Shown here piece by piece: positions 24,715 to 37,136 of a stretch of DNA of 64,000 bases. The first letter of the stretch is position 1; the number at the start of each line of letters is the position of its first letter. The translations under genes and the position numbers were made by a program. The notes under the pieces were generated by a model. That model was not told where the DNA came from. It searched no databases and was given only the letters and a program-made list of their open reading frames with translations. The stretch is from Polytrichum commune (Eukaryota > Streptophyta > Polytrichopsida > Polytrichales > Polytrichaceae). The stretch spans positions 30,688,001 to 30,752,000 of the forward strand of contig OX485804.1 of NCBI GenBank assembly GCA_950295325.1, written 5' to 3'.

Positions 24715-27607
24715 GTAAATAGATACACCTTACAACAACTAACTATAGTGAACCTTCAAACTTAGGGTTGGTTTACACTACACCCTAATCCAAGAAATCC
24801 CACTTTTTCCAAACAATGTTATAGGTCGAGGGCAAAGTCCCACGCAAGATAGCCTTACAATGTAGGTCCCTCTTCCTACATTGCAAATATTGTACACTCA
24901 GAGTTTGGTTGACCATAAGTTGGTCTCGGTCTCTAATTTAAATACTTGCAACCTATACATTGGTTCCTTGGAGGCAAGGGTTTAGGCATCCAACAAGGAA
25001 CGAGTGTATGGGTTGGTTCGCCCAAATCCACCCACCACGAGGTAGGCAGTAAACCCCACCATGCACCAACATCATTCTTGAGCAAGGTAGGGCCAACAGG
25101 CTCAAATTCATGCCCAATTGCCTGACGTCAGTTGTTGTTGTTATTAATATTATTATTATTGAGGTATGATGGAAACACCAATCATATAGATGTGACGTAT
25201 GATGGGTCTACAATTCAATGAAGTTTATTTATGAATTGCATTCTTGAATCACGGTACATGTACAAATCATGCTTATAGAACCTTCAAGGTGGTTTTACAC
25301 ACAATAAGTCCATCATTTTAGTGGTTGATGGTTGTAGACTATTTTCTTTGCTTTTATCTTTGAGGAATAAGGAGGGAAAATGTGTATTGATGACAACCAC
25401 AACCATAATTACTATTACTTGCCCAATTATAATTCAAGGCGTAGTTGGGAGTAGTTGTGAAGGTTCTAGTTTTCTTTTTGTATTGTCTTTGTTTTGTTAC
25501 ATAGTTAAACTATGTGGCACTGGTCAAGAGAGAACTTCAAGGCCAAAGCATGGGAGATGATTTGTCACACAAGGGACTTGCTCTTAGACAACATTTACCT
25601 AAAGGAAGTCCATGAAGTGTTTGTCTAAATTCGCCACTCCACAAATTACACCAAGAGGAGGGAAGATCATCAAACCAAATTCACTACTAAAAAACAAGAG
25701 TACTTTAAGATAAGCGAGTGTTAAATGGACACTTTAAGCTTTGCACCCACTTCTCGTAGGTTGCGAAAACTGCATTTAGTGTGAGATGATTGCCGATTCC
25801 AAATCATGTTTGTAGCCATTTGCCTCATGATTCATGGGACTTGTATGAATTGCTTATTCCTTGTCAATGTGAGGATTGTCAGTGTCGTTAAATGGTCATA
25901 CATTACCCTCCCCCTCAAATATGTTAACTATTGAACCTTGAATAGTTACCATATATTGAACACGTAATCCAATATCTTTAAACACATGTCTATTGTGTTT
26001 GTGTTCTTACATCCACACCTAACCACACACCCCTCCGATATACTCAGTTGTCCGATTTACATGTTGACATCTTTTGGATTTTCTTCATCAAGTTCATGTA
26101 CTAAACTCTATAAATTCCTCTAAATGGAATGGTAATTTTCTAGAAGTCTTGAATACAAAGCGGTCATTTCTCAAACTCAACCAGTTCATATGTAACTAGC
26201 AATTAGTTCTCCCCGTTCATTACCGCATAGTAAGCTCATCTTCAAGCAACTATGATTCTATTACACCTAATAGACATAATATTTGATTTATCATAGTCAA
26301 TTGGGGTCATGGTACGTAGGTATCTATCTACTAAGGACCACTTCAAACACAAGCCAAGGGACTGGAACGTGTAAATTGTGAGGGGCCCTTGATTCTCATC
26401 TAAAGGCCATACCACTAACATGGTTTGCCGGAATTCGCATCAAACCTACCTCTTGGAGGTGGGCCCGACGCAAATTTTGGTAGACCATGAAACGTTATCC
26501 ATACTTTGTCACATAGGATTTACGTAGATTTTTCATCCATGATAGTTTCTATGGGCCCTTAGGCCTTCCCCTTTTCATGTGAAACTTATCTAACTGCTCA
26601 AACTAAGTCCACCTACCGAAAGGATAAGTAGGAACCCCTACCACTATAACAAGGGAACTCTCGTACATTCTAAACTCTATAGTATCACACATGTGGCAAC
26701 CGAAGTGCAAGTGATATTACGGAGTTTTGTAGTGTTAACATGGATGCGTGATTCTACATAATTAGTGTAGCATGTGACACTATGGAATAACACAAAGGAG
26801 ATGTGAGAACAAATTGAATTCGTTCTCCCGTCACCTATGCTAGTTTGGTCCACTCCACTTGTCCTTCCCAGGCGATGTGGCGGACGCATGCACCAACATT
26901 CAACAAGTGACATAATAATAATAATAATAATAAGGTGACACTTCACATGTTGACACATGGTGCAATGCAAGGGTGTGGGTTGGCTTCTTGAATAGTTTGC
27001 ATTAATAACATAATTCGTGATATAAGGAAAAGAGATGTGACAATAAGAAATAAGATTTGAAGCATGAGCATCCGTTCCCCAACGTTTCGGGATATTAGAG
27101 AGTGTGTGACATTATGGAGGTTGATATTCCGGAGTTTAGGGTGTACAAGGGTCGGGTGAACGAGCTCAATTTCACGTTAATTAACTACACCGATGTTTAA
27201 TGTTCTTTCTTTTCTCAGTAAGGACAGCCTAGATGCAAGAATGGCCGTGGACTGGGTCCGTCCGTGTGTCCGTCCAAGAGGAAGGCGGGAGGGAGGGAAG
27301 GCATGTTGAATGGGCAACGAGGTGCATAAATAAAGTAAGGGAGGGGCATAGTCAAGGGACCAATTGCACTTGCACTAAGGCCTGGATTGATGTCACGAGC
27401 AATGACCTCGGCCAATGAGAGCCCCTGCACCTCCCTCCCTTTCTCTCCATGCTTGTCTCCTCTGCTCTTCTTGTGGGCCCAGGTGCTCCACCTTCGATAC
27501 ACGGTAAGCTAGACGTGTCTTACATAATTACCTTTCTCCCAACTACCCCACTTCTCATAGGATACCAAACACATTGATTAGAATGAGGGCCACTTCGCAC
27601 ACGAGAC
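24715..27607. other. intergenic DNA with repeat fragments
   Basis: No gene supported. 26110-26240 is a diverged fragment of the foldback arm (shared CTCAACCAGTTCAT and CCCCGTTCATT words). 26.40-26.51 kb shares a CACCTCTTGGAGGT-like block with 29.56-29.61 kb. There are short ATT/AAT trinucleotide tracts at about 25140-25160 and 26909-26931. Confidence 0.35.
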
Positions 27608-27609
27608 TA

Positions 27610-27975
27610 AGGGCCGGTTTAGGGCCGGTTCACACTATGCCCAAGTAGAGAGGAGAAGCGTCATTTTTCTGGACCAAACTATGTTGTGAGGAGAAGCTAT
27701 ATTCAGATTTTGAATATTTTAATGAAAAAAAACTTCGGCCTCTCGACATAAGTTTGGGTCGAGCATTTTGCTTGACCCAAATTTTGCTCGAGAGGCCGAA
27801 CTCTTGGCGCCATAACTTCCTAAAAGTGTTGCCACCTAGGCTCTTTTGGAGGCGGCGTCCTTTGGCCTTTGGCCTCTAGTGTGAAGGCCTAGAGGACGGA
27901 CTTTGGACATTTCTGCATTTTCATTGGTCCAAACGCTTCTCCTCTCGAAGTTTGGCCAGTGTGTGAACTGGCCCT
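27610..27975. mobile_element. MITE with AGGGCCGGTTCACAC ends
   Basis: The left end AGGGCCGGTTTAGGGCCGGTTCACAC holds a doubled terminal word; the right end GTGTGAACTGGCCCT mirrors it. TA flanks both sides. The interior has the mirrored pair CTTCGGCCTCTCGA and TCGAGAGGCCGAA. Related copies lie at 18158-18740. Length is about 366 bp with no coding frame. Confidence 0.55.
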
Positions 27976-27977
27976 TA

Positions 27978-29363
27978 CACTATGGACCACGGTGTTGTAA
28001 GAGCGTTGATTGGTTGCTGAACTCGTCCCGGGACCACTTTGGTTTACACTAACAAAAAAATGGCAAAGGGACCATGGAGGTCAAAGTCCCCATAATACAA
28101 TTTTAAAGGCTTAAGAAATGCATTGACATAGTCCAACGGGTTTTGCGGTGAGAGAGGTGGTCTGGTAGGAAAAGGGAGGGGCCCATGGCAGATGAATGAC
28201 ATTTTAATACGTTTTTAATGAGATGTTTTTGGGGGCGTTATATACAACTCTAGCCATTAGGCAAGGCTCACAAGGCGCACTTTTCATCATCTACATGATG
28301 TGATGAATCTTGAGAAAGCGTATCCTAGCCCATGAGACATACCATTTCTCCCATGCCCTACCCCTTAGACTTGCTCCCAGATGTTTCATCAAACAATATG
28401 GGACATCTAGAAGTCAAGAATTTGAGTGCATATTTGTTTTTTTTGGTCTACCAACTGAAAGGTTTGGAAGTTGGGGGCTTGTAACATACATTTGGAAAGG
28501 TCTTGAAAACAACTTTCCAATGGTATATTACACGTCTCGAAACTTTTAAAATTTACTAAAAAAGAGAAATTTGTAGTCGTCTAGTGATTGTCGATCAAGG
28601 TGGTCAAAAGAACCGCAATGAGAAAATGATTGCGGTTCTTTTTTTTTTGCATAGTTTACTACTACACTAGATAGGATATTTAGTGTGTGATACACTAAAC
28701 ATGAATGTATACACTAAATATCAATAACCCTATGAAAGTAAGTAACATTGAATGTAAACTCAAACACTGAATATCAACTATGGTAATGTGTGGAAGTTAC
28801 ATGTTTTAATTTAGTGTTAGTAAGGATATGAAATAAAAAATATGATAGAAGGAGAATTCTAACATATCTTCTAGCAAATCTTCTAACACTAATTGTCAAA
28901 GAATTGAAAATTAGTGTTGAGCAAGGTATGGTGGTAACAACATTAAATTTGAACAAACACTAAATATCCTATTTAGTGTAGTGACAACACAAGGTACATG
29001 TCACATGTGAATTACATTGAACATGTACAAATTAAATCGCTCATTTTTTTTTGTAGAAATTGTTGTGAGAAGATTTGCAAGCCACATCTTCGACACATTC
29101 AACAAAGTGGTGAAGACAAGTGAAGCCCAAGAGAATGGTCAAACTTGATTTTTTTTTTTCAAAACTACCCTTTTTGGGCATGTATTAAAAAAAATCGGCA
29201 CATTCAATTTTTTTGGTGCATGGTCATTATTCTTGGTCCACATTCAGTTTACACCTAGTGAGAGGCCCAAGGCTTTCAAATTTTTTTTTTAAGAAGTCGG
29301 ACCATGGAAGTTGGACCATGAACTCGGACCATTGAAATAAGCCCTCTTTCATGGTCCATAGTG
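27978..29363. mobile_element. element with CACTATGGACC ends, carrying a nested MITE
   Basis: The ends CACTATGGACCA and TGGTCCATAGTG are inverted repeats, each flanked by TA; the left TA is shared with the neighbouring MITE. About 1.39 kb long. Its right part (29.1-29.35 kb) matches, inverted, the left part of the 17132-17610 element. A second MITE (28662-28981) sits inside it. No transposase recognised. Confidence 0.5.
28662..28981. mobile_element. MITE, CTACACTAAATA family (copy 3, nested)
   Basis: Terminal inverted repeats CTACACTAGATAGGATATTT and its mirror AAATATCCTATTTAGTGTAG enclose about 320 bp. The word AATTAGTGTTGAGCAAGG links it to the copies near 19.1 and 24.4 kb. Confidence 0.6.
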
Positions 29364-29365
29364 TA

Positions 29366-30347
29366 AACCGGCTCTAAGAGCCCATGACCACTACACTTCA
29401 AGCGCTCCCAATGGTGGGAAAGGCGGAGCCAGCCCAAGTTCACTACTTCACACAACACTCGAGGGACTAACATAGTATGTGCATGCAAGACGTCTATGTG
29501 AATTCCTACATGGCATCGAATGGATCATGTTTCATGGTCACTTGGACTATTTTCAAACACCACCTCTTGGAGGTAGGCCTAACACAAAACCAGGAGACCA
29601 TGGCACTCCGAACGCTCACAACCGTTGATTTATTCTATTTTATCATGTGTGAGGACCCGCATGAATAGGAATTCATTGAAATAGCATTTGGTCGAGGGCC
29701 CGGTCACATACGACTTCACACTACATGATTTTGGAGGTGTCTTGAGACGGCCTTTGGACACTTTCTTTTGGGCCCTCACCATATTAAGCGGTGTGTGTTT
29801 CTTCTGTGGGCATTGACATTATAATCATGGGATGTTAGGAGCTCATTCTTGATACAAGTCTCCTTGTGCAAGGTTTGAGCATCCCATGATTATATTCTCG
29901 GGCCCCACATAACAAACGCACACTTCTTAATAATGTTATGAATCAAGCCCTCGTACTAATTTTTGAAGCTCATATGAATATCTTATTTATTATCAAAGTG
30001 AAGAATCTCGTACTCGTTAAATTGGTCTTATAGGTCCCCCAATCATGTTCATTATTAAACCTAAGATGATTACCATATTTTGAGTATACGATCCAATATG
30101 TTTTTCATACATGTCTTTTTGGTATTTGTTCTTGGAGCCACACCTAACCCTAAACGACTTTAATATAGGTGTTTCATTAAGACAAGTAACTGAATTCGGT
30201 ATGTTTATTTTAGGAAACACAACACAAATTACAGTGTTGAAAGAAAAGTTGTTTGCTAAGATTACATGCAATTGAATTGCATATGTAATGTTTGCATCAG
30301 TGAATCCAAACATGATGATATCACATCTTCTTGGAATACTTCCCACA
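29366..30347. other. intergenic DNA with one stem-loop
   Basis: No gene supported. A perfect 15-base inverted repeat (TATAATCATGGGATG at 29820-29834, mirrored at 29880-29894) encloses a 45-base loop. Confidence 0.35.
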
Positions 30348-30595
30348 TCATGTATAAAAACGTATTTTTGTTTCTATCCTTTGTTGAGTCACAGTAAGGC
30401 TATTCCGGTTGGGATTGAGATTGGAATTTTAGGTGGCTTGTGGATGCAATGAATACAATAAAGATATTTCCATCGTGTATGTAAAGATGTCTCTGTTTTT
30501 GTCCTTGTTGAGTCTCAATAAGGCTTTTGGGGTAGGGGTTGAGATTGGGGTCCTACATAGCTCGTAGTTGCAATAAAAGTAGCATATTCAGGTAT
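30348..30595. repeat. two-copy tandem duplication, about 124 bp unit
   Basis: The two halves share TTGTTGAGTC, CAATAAGGCT or CAGTAAGGCT, and GGGATTGAGATTGG or GGGGTTGAGATTGG in the same order and spacing. They are clearly diverged, so the duplication is old. Confidence 0.5.
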
Positions 30596-32490
30596 GTGAA
30601 TCGGAATAAATAGTAGACTAATCAAGAAGTTTGTTCTATTACTTGAGCTCACAAACTATGAAAATCATCTTTCAGGATGGAAATCAACTTCAACCAACAA
30701 AATCCCTCAAGGGGCTCCAAATGCAATGAAGGGCCATGTTGGCCTTGCTTGCATGCAATGCCATTGTTTGATCGAGACAATTAATGGCATTCCATCCTGT
30801 GGAATGCATTGGAGCAATTTAAAGAGGGTATTATATAACAAAACAATAATGCATGTTCTAATGTAATACATTCTTCCACTCATGGGTTTCTAGTATACAC
30901 AACACGAGGGTTGGGACACCAAGAGGAGTTAGTGGGACGAGCCTTTTTGTCTATCTGATTTGTAGGGTCAACAATTACCAATGAAAAATACGTATAGAAA
31001 GTTAAAGATCCACCTCCTTACATCCACTCCCATGATGTAATCTCAATGGATATTAAACCACAAATCATTTTGGATAAACCTATCCTTGTCATTTTGGATA
31101 ACCTAATCCTTATCAAGTATAAGTGTATTTTCCGATTCCTCTTTGTTATGGCACGTGGTAAACGTAGATTCTTCATCATGTACCAAGTGGAAATCAACTT
31201 TCATGTTTGGTTGTCGGGGTCCTTTGATAATTCGCCACGTAGACCATGCAATGGTACCTTGAAACCTTTAAAGGGTTAAGAGCAAGTGCATTGCACTCTT
31301 GCAACACTATTATTGGGCGGTCCCCCACCATTTTGTCAACCCACCATCACACTTGTAGCAACAAATCCTTCTCTCATTAAAAGAGATGTGACACAAATGG
31401 GGTTGGCTTGAATGAGAGACAACGTCCAACAACATTGTTTTTCAAGAGTTTAGTTTACCAACAACACTCTCATTGCTCGAACATATGCAACTTTAACCAT
31501 GCAATTTATGTATATTTTATGTGAAACATGATGCACATGCACTAACGATTAAGGGGTAAGGATTTGCTTTGGTTTGTTTGTTTGTTTATGTTCAAAACAA
31601 GTTGACCATACCAACTACCTAAAAAGGGAAGATAAAACAACCGTAAGAGGACAATCCAATCAATGGAAATATGTGGAAACAATAAGGTAGTCAAGATGCT
31701 AAGTTTTTCAAAGCTAGCCAATTCTTCAAGGTGCATTAAGTGTAGTTTGAAAATGCATTGACAAATTTTATGATATTTCTTTGTGAGATGGAGGCAATCT
31801 CATTGCCCAATGCCCACATAAGCTTTCTTCAAAGGGGGTATGGGGTTTGCTTGCTATACCTACCATCCCCCCCACCCCACAAACATTTGTCAAATCGGAG
31901 AATGGGACAATATCATTGTGGTTGGTGGCCATTGAGGATGAGTTGTCCAACTTGGCTACTTGAACACACATGTACCAATTGTATGTCGTCGGGGTTGCTT
32001 ATTACTACTTATTGATGACATTTATCGGATTCCAACATGTCATTATATGTTTGAAACCAACATGATATTCAAACATTACGAAATGAACGCATGCATGTTT
32101 GCCCCTAGGTTCTAGCCCCACCAATCAACACATGAGGGTTGAAGAATGTTATGCAATCAAGTGCATTGTATTACTATCTTGATGTCGAGTATAATTTAAT
32201 GTACATAGAGGACAAAGAATTGGCCAATTTAAATGGCCATCAACATTTCAGACAATGATGAACATTTGCAAAATATTCATCAATGAATGAAAGATGCGTC
32301 CATAAATGTTGTATGGCCATCTTTTAAGGGCTAGGATTCTTGAGGATATGTGGCCATATGTAGAGCTTTGCTAGCTACAATCGTAAAAAGACAATGCCAC
32401 ATCTACTTCTCCACATGTCCAATGAACAACTGCATGCCACGTGTCACCACAATTGAAAATGTAATGGATGCTATGCCGAATCGGAACAAG
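30596..32490. other. intergenic DNA, nothing recognised
   Basis: Only short open frames without motifs; no mobile-element ends identified. Confidence 0.35.
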
Positions 32491-32711
32491 TACACTAAAT
32501 ATGATATTTAGTGTGACTTATTATTTGAAATTACGCAATGCTATATCTATACACTCTACATCTCATATTTTACCAACAAATGTTAAATTGGTAGTTTGGA
32601 TTTTATAGAACATTGACAACTTTACTTGGAAAAAAATCATTTTAATAATAAAAAGATATAGCACCATGTAAAACCATATAGTAAGTCACACTAAATATCA
32701 TATTTCGTGTA
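32491..32711. mobile_element. MITE, CACTAAATATGATATTTAGTG family (copy 1)
   Basis: About 221 bp between TA dinucleotides. The long subterminal inverted repeat runs TACACTAAATATGATATTTA then GTGTGACTTATTATTTG and is mirrored at the right end. Internal CAATGCTATATC is mirrored by GATATAGCACCATG. Related copies are at 50827-51049, 51141-51353 and in both foldback arms. Confidence 0.65.
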
Positions 32712-32796
32712 GGGACATACTAAACGTACTAACTATGTAAAAGGACCTGGTCTTACTGCATGTGTGAACCCTCCTAAACCGCTTACTGTAATTAAG

Positions 32797-32898
32797 TGGC
32801 AGGTAGGTGGAGGCAGCTGGTTAACTAAGTAGGTAGGTAGAGGCAGGCGATTAATTTGGTAAGTAGGTAGATAGATAGGTACCTACCTACCTACCTTC
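32797..32898. repeat. GGTAGGTA-rich tandem and palindromic tract
   Basis: Imperfect repeats of TAGGTAGGTAGAGGCAG followed by TAGGTAGATAGATAGGTACC, which folds back on TACCTACCTACCTTCC. It lies just upstream of a GC-rich block preceding the reticulocalbin gene. Confidence 0.5.
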
Positions 32899-32899
32899 C

Positions 32900-34073
32900 T
32901 AAGTCATTGAGAGAGAGTAGTGTCTTGTGAAAGAGAGGTCGGGGCGGTCCTGGCCTCCATGGCATTGGGCTCTTGTTGGTTGCCTTGCCTACGCTTCCAC
33001 ATTTGCTAGTCCTTGTCGCCCGCTCTTTGCACCACTTCGGCCTTGCTTTTCTAAGAGCAGCACGGATCTTGTTGGGCGGTGGACGGACATCCTGGCAATG
33101 TTCCTCATCAGCCGCGCAATTCATGACAACACGTGAGGAGGAGTTGTGCATTCCTCTCCCAGCTCCGGTTTGGGGGAGTCGCTTCGTCTCTTCTTCCGGT
33201 TCTTGCCAAGTTCGCACGCACGGGTGCTCCCAGAAGCAATGCAGGTCGCGCGATGGAGTGGTGTGCGAATAATGATACGACATTGAGGGAGGCTGCCTGC
33301 CTGGTGTGTTGGTGAGGCCGCCACCGAGTGTAGCCGTTCGACCGACCGACCGACCGACCGGTGAGCAGAGATGAGGCGTTTATTACAGAATGTAGTGGTT
33401 AAGGTTAGGGTTAGGGTTTTGCAAGAAGACAAAGATAATGTGCAGCATTTGGGAGGCAGAAAGTGAGTTTGTGAGTAGGAATCCTTATGAACTTCACGGA
33501 TTTTTGATTTTGTCACGAAAAGTTTATTCTCAGAAAGGGGTTCCATTTGGCCCGAACTCAAATTTAGATGTTATGCATCTTCCTCTGTATGGTAGAGAGC
33601 TGGAACGCATTTTCAGTCTCGTCAACAATGTCTTTGGTTTGTAGAGTAGCAGTCCGGTCGACAAGCAAGTTCAGACTGGCATAAAGCTAGTATCTCTGTC
33701 GCTATATATGCTGCTGATGAAAGTTATTTAGCTGGTCATAGGCAGCTCCCTAGCTACTACTCTACTTCCATTCTTCCAGAGCATTTATTCTTGATGTAGT
33801 ACGGGCTATTGCAACTAGCTTATGGTTACCTTGAAATGTATTGAGTCCATTTCCAAGTCCATCTCCTGGTTCAAGAATGGACTAAACTCTGTTCATTCTT
33901 GTTGGGAGTCTGTGAACTCTTGTCTGCATAGAGATCCAGTTGCGATTTTTGCATGTTAGTGGCATTGACCATAACGATTGAATGACAAGCACTTTTGCGC
34001 GGATCAACAGGTGTTTCAATTGAGATTCTGCGTGCAACAAGAGTCGGTTATACCTTTTGGAGAAGGGGTCACA
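32900..34073 (+). promoter_or_regulatory. 5' flank and likely leader of the reticulocalbin gene
   Basis: A G+C-rich block (32.9-33.4 kb) ends in a (CGAC)n tetranucleotide run at 33339-33360 and a telomere-like word GGTTAGGGTTAGGGTTTT at 33403-33420, which contains the reverse of the plant telo-box. The remainder to the start codon at 34074 is ordinary composition. Open frames in the GC-rich block have no motifs. Promoter activity is inferred from position only; the transcription start is not known. Confidence 0.35.
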
Positions 34074-37000
34074 ATGGCAAAATCATCTGTAAATCCGACA
34101 CTTCTTATCTACCTGTTAATAGTGGCTGGTTTTTTGGTCCTCGTTCTTTTTTCGAACGACCCCTCTCATCCTCGAGCAAGAAGTCACAGAAGATCCCTCC
34201 CTGGCAGACGCATCAAAGTCCGAACTGGGCAACCCAATACAAAGCACGACCCTGTAGCATTTGACCCTGTAGTTGCTGAATTTGAACGAAAAAGAGAAGA
34301 TCGAGAATGGGAAAAACATTATTTTGAGAATCATTATAAAAATTGGGGGGAGCAAGTGGAGAAAAATGAAGCGATACATCATACACAGCACATCGAGGTA
34401 CACTCTTCACGTTTATAACCCGAATAGAAAGTGTTTTTCACTCAGGCTTTGAACCTTCAGTTCGTCCAGCTCTTAATAGTGTGCTTGAAGCGTAAATTTG
34501 ATTTCCAAGTCCAGTCCTTTGCAATTATTGGAGATGTTGTTGGAAGACTCTTTATTTGCAAATAACCTTTCTACAGATGCTTAGCTTGTGATTCCTAGAC
34601 GAGTGCTGTTGAGGATACACCACCCCCTCATATATACCTTTAGGTACATTCACAGGGAGGTGCATGTATGCTGCTGACATTACGTGTTATGGGTGATGTC
34701 CACTCTTGCTAGTACCAAGGTCACTTGTAGTGCTACCTGTTGTGCACAATCATTTCATACTTGGATCACTTATTACTTATGTTATATATTCCAGTTCTAT
34801 TTGCTCGCTTATGTAGCCAGTGGATTTTGATCCCATGGACAAGCATATTTTGAAACAGAAGTTCCAGACCACTTGTGGTTCTATGCTTAATTAAAATACG
34901 AATGGTGGGTTGACAGGGTGCTCATGCGGATCATTATGACATTGATACTGACTACCACGATCCAGAGGATTACTTGAATGATGAGGATCAGTTCAACATA
35001 ACAAACCGCCTTACAGTCTTGTTCCCACTTCTTGATACAAATCCGTTTGATGGTTTTGTAAGCCTTGCTGAGCTGCAGAAATGGCACTTCTTGCAAGGAC
35101 AGAAGACTATGCAGCACCGAACAAACCGTGAACTGGAGAACCATGATAAGAATCATGACGGCCAGGTTTCCTTTAAGGAGTACCTTCCACATATGTCTGA
35201 TGAAGAATTAGGTACTCATTATGGATTCACCCTAGCTTTATTCTTCATATTACTAATAGTTTGCATTGATATCCTTCTCTGTCATTTTATTTCTGAGGCT
35301 CAATCTGATGATCAAAATGTCCCCTCAGGAAAAAATAGCTCAGACTTCGGGGATGCTGGATGGTTCCGGGAGCAGTTCGAAATATGTGATGGTAACAAAG
35401 ATGGGTTGCTCAATTCAACTGAATTTAACGAGTATGGTCACTTATCATTGACCAACAAAGTCTTGTCCAGATGATATGATATTGAGCTTAAGAAATGTCC
35501 CTCTGAAAAGGACCGAGCCTCCCAGTTTGGAAAGTTTGGTCTAGTTGGAGACTTAGGTTGTGCTGCAGGTATAACTATTAGGGCGCTATGTGCCCATATA
35601 TGGCAGCCAGTATGGGCTTTGTAATCACAATGACAAGCATTGAGATTCAGGTTCATATGTGAACTTAAAGAGTATTCTGGTGTTTGTTTGCAGTTTTCTA
35701 CATCCCGATGACAGCAACAATCCCCTTGTGCAAAAGTGGTCACGGCAGGAACAGATAAGGTAATACTTTATTCTGATAGCTGTTACATTATCATCAGACA
35801 ATCTGAAGGGGGCACTAATGTATCTATGATATTGAATCTGCCATTGCTGTTCATGCAGAACCCATGATGCAAACAAAGATGGGAAAATCAGCTGGGAGGA
35901 GTTTCACAATGGGATGTTTGAACATATACGGGATGACAATGTTCCCGAACACCACCACCCAGAACAAGATTTTGAAGCCCAGAAACATGTTCAGTCAAAA
36001 GCACTATTTCTTGAACTTGACAGAAATAAGGATGGGTAAGTGACCAATGCAGGATGTACTTTGGGATCTATGGCTTTCCTCTATATTGTTGATCTTGACA
36101 TGGTTGTCAAATTTGTTGATCATTCCTATTCCATATGAACTCTTTCTTAGGTGCATTATAAGGTCTCCAAAATTTATGCAGGTTTTTGACTGAAGATGAG
36201 ATTGCCTCAATCATGGAGAAGCTACATCCCGGCGAACTCTTTTACTCCAAGCAGCAAGCCAAATATTTGTTAGAGGAGGTGTGGCTCCTGTACCTTCTTT
36301 TCCTATACTCCAGTCAAGGTTGCAGGTCATGCACTTGTTGAGAGGGAGCATGTAGTTTGTGTGTTCACTTTCTCAAATTCATGTTATTTTAGAAAAGAAA
36401 TGTAATATGGATCACTCCTATCACTTCAGTTCTTTATTTAATGATCTGATCAACACACTCTAATTCACAATGGGAAAACAACTGAGGTTCTTGTTTAATT
36501 CTGAAAATAAATCTGGCCATATAAAGACCGATCATGCATTTTGTACAGCAAGGGACATCACCAACACACTAATTAAGTTCTTCACCTAGAAATTTAGAAA
36601 GGTTCATTGTTTTTCCAGGTTCAGCAATTTCAATATACATTAATGGGAGAAGTGAGCGCAGTTCATTAAATGTTATGATATCCAAATGTGGATTATCTGT
36701 GTGAATTTGTTTTGTGGGTGCTCACTGTGAATCCACTCTGAGTATCATAAACAGTGTTTCTGATGATTGGTACAAATGCACATAGAAAATTATGTAAGTA
36801 ATATTTCTGTACAAATCTGGTGGTTTAGAGTGAATCCACTCTAAATGCCAGAAATAGTGTAGCTTTAAGGGTTCTTCTGTGCATATTATCTGCAAAATCA
36901 TATGATTGAAATTATCAATGAAGTCTCTGAATCTAATATATCAACATAGGCTATTTAAGAAACTATTATTTCTGAGTTTTTAGATGTTTTTAAAACCTTA

Positions 37001-37136
37001 CTGGGTTTTTCAGGCTGATACAAACAAAGATGGGCGCTTGACACTTGATGAAATGCTCAATCATCCATACATTTTTTACAGCACAGCCTATGAACAAGAC
37101 GAGTTTGATTATTCACAACATGATGAGTTCCGATAG
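34074..37136 (+). CDS. reticulocalbin/CREC-type Ca2+-binding protein, six EF-hands
   Basis: Low-affinity Ca2+-binding protein of the secretory pathway, plant relative of reticulocalbin and calumenin. Seven exons join in phase: 34074-34397, 34917-35211, 35329-35431, 35694-35759, 35859-36035, 36182-36278, 37014-37136; 394 aa. An N-terminal hydrophobic stretch (about 10-26) acts as signal peptide or anchor and is followed by a basic segment. EF-hand loops are at about 148-160 (one residue longer than canonical, DTNPFDG), 185-196, 227-238, 266-277, 317-328 and 356-367, the last five canonical. The protein ends HDEFR; animal relatives end HDEL or HDEF, so this is probably the ER or Golgi retention signal with an added Arg. 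The family word FNDFLHP spans the exon 3/4 junction and supports that splice. Intron 2 (35212-35328) is 117 bp, stop-free and frame-preserving. An in-frame ATG at 33978 is less likely because it would bury the hydrophobic start. Confidence 0.9.

Noticed and set aside
33121-33561. 146-codon minus-strand open frame upstream of the reticulocalbin gene
   Set aside because: Low-complexity and simple-repeat derived, no domain, probably promoter DNA.
34974-35474. Open frame of 166 codons that looks like a membrane protein with EF-hands
   Set aside because: The hydrophobic part is intron 2 of the reticulocalbin gene read through; GT-AG removal restores the family sequence.
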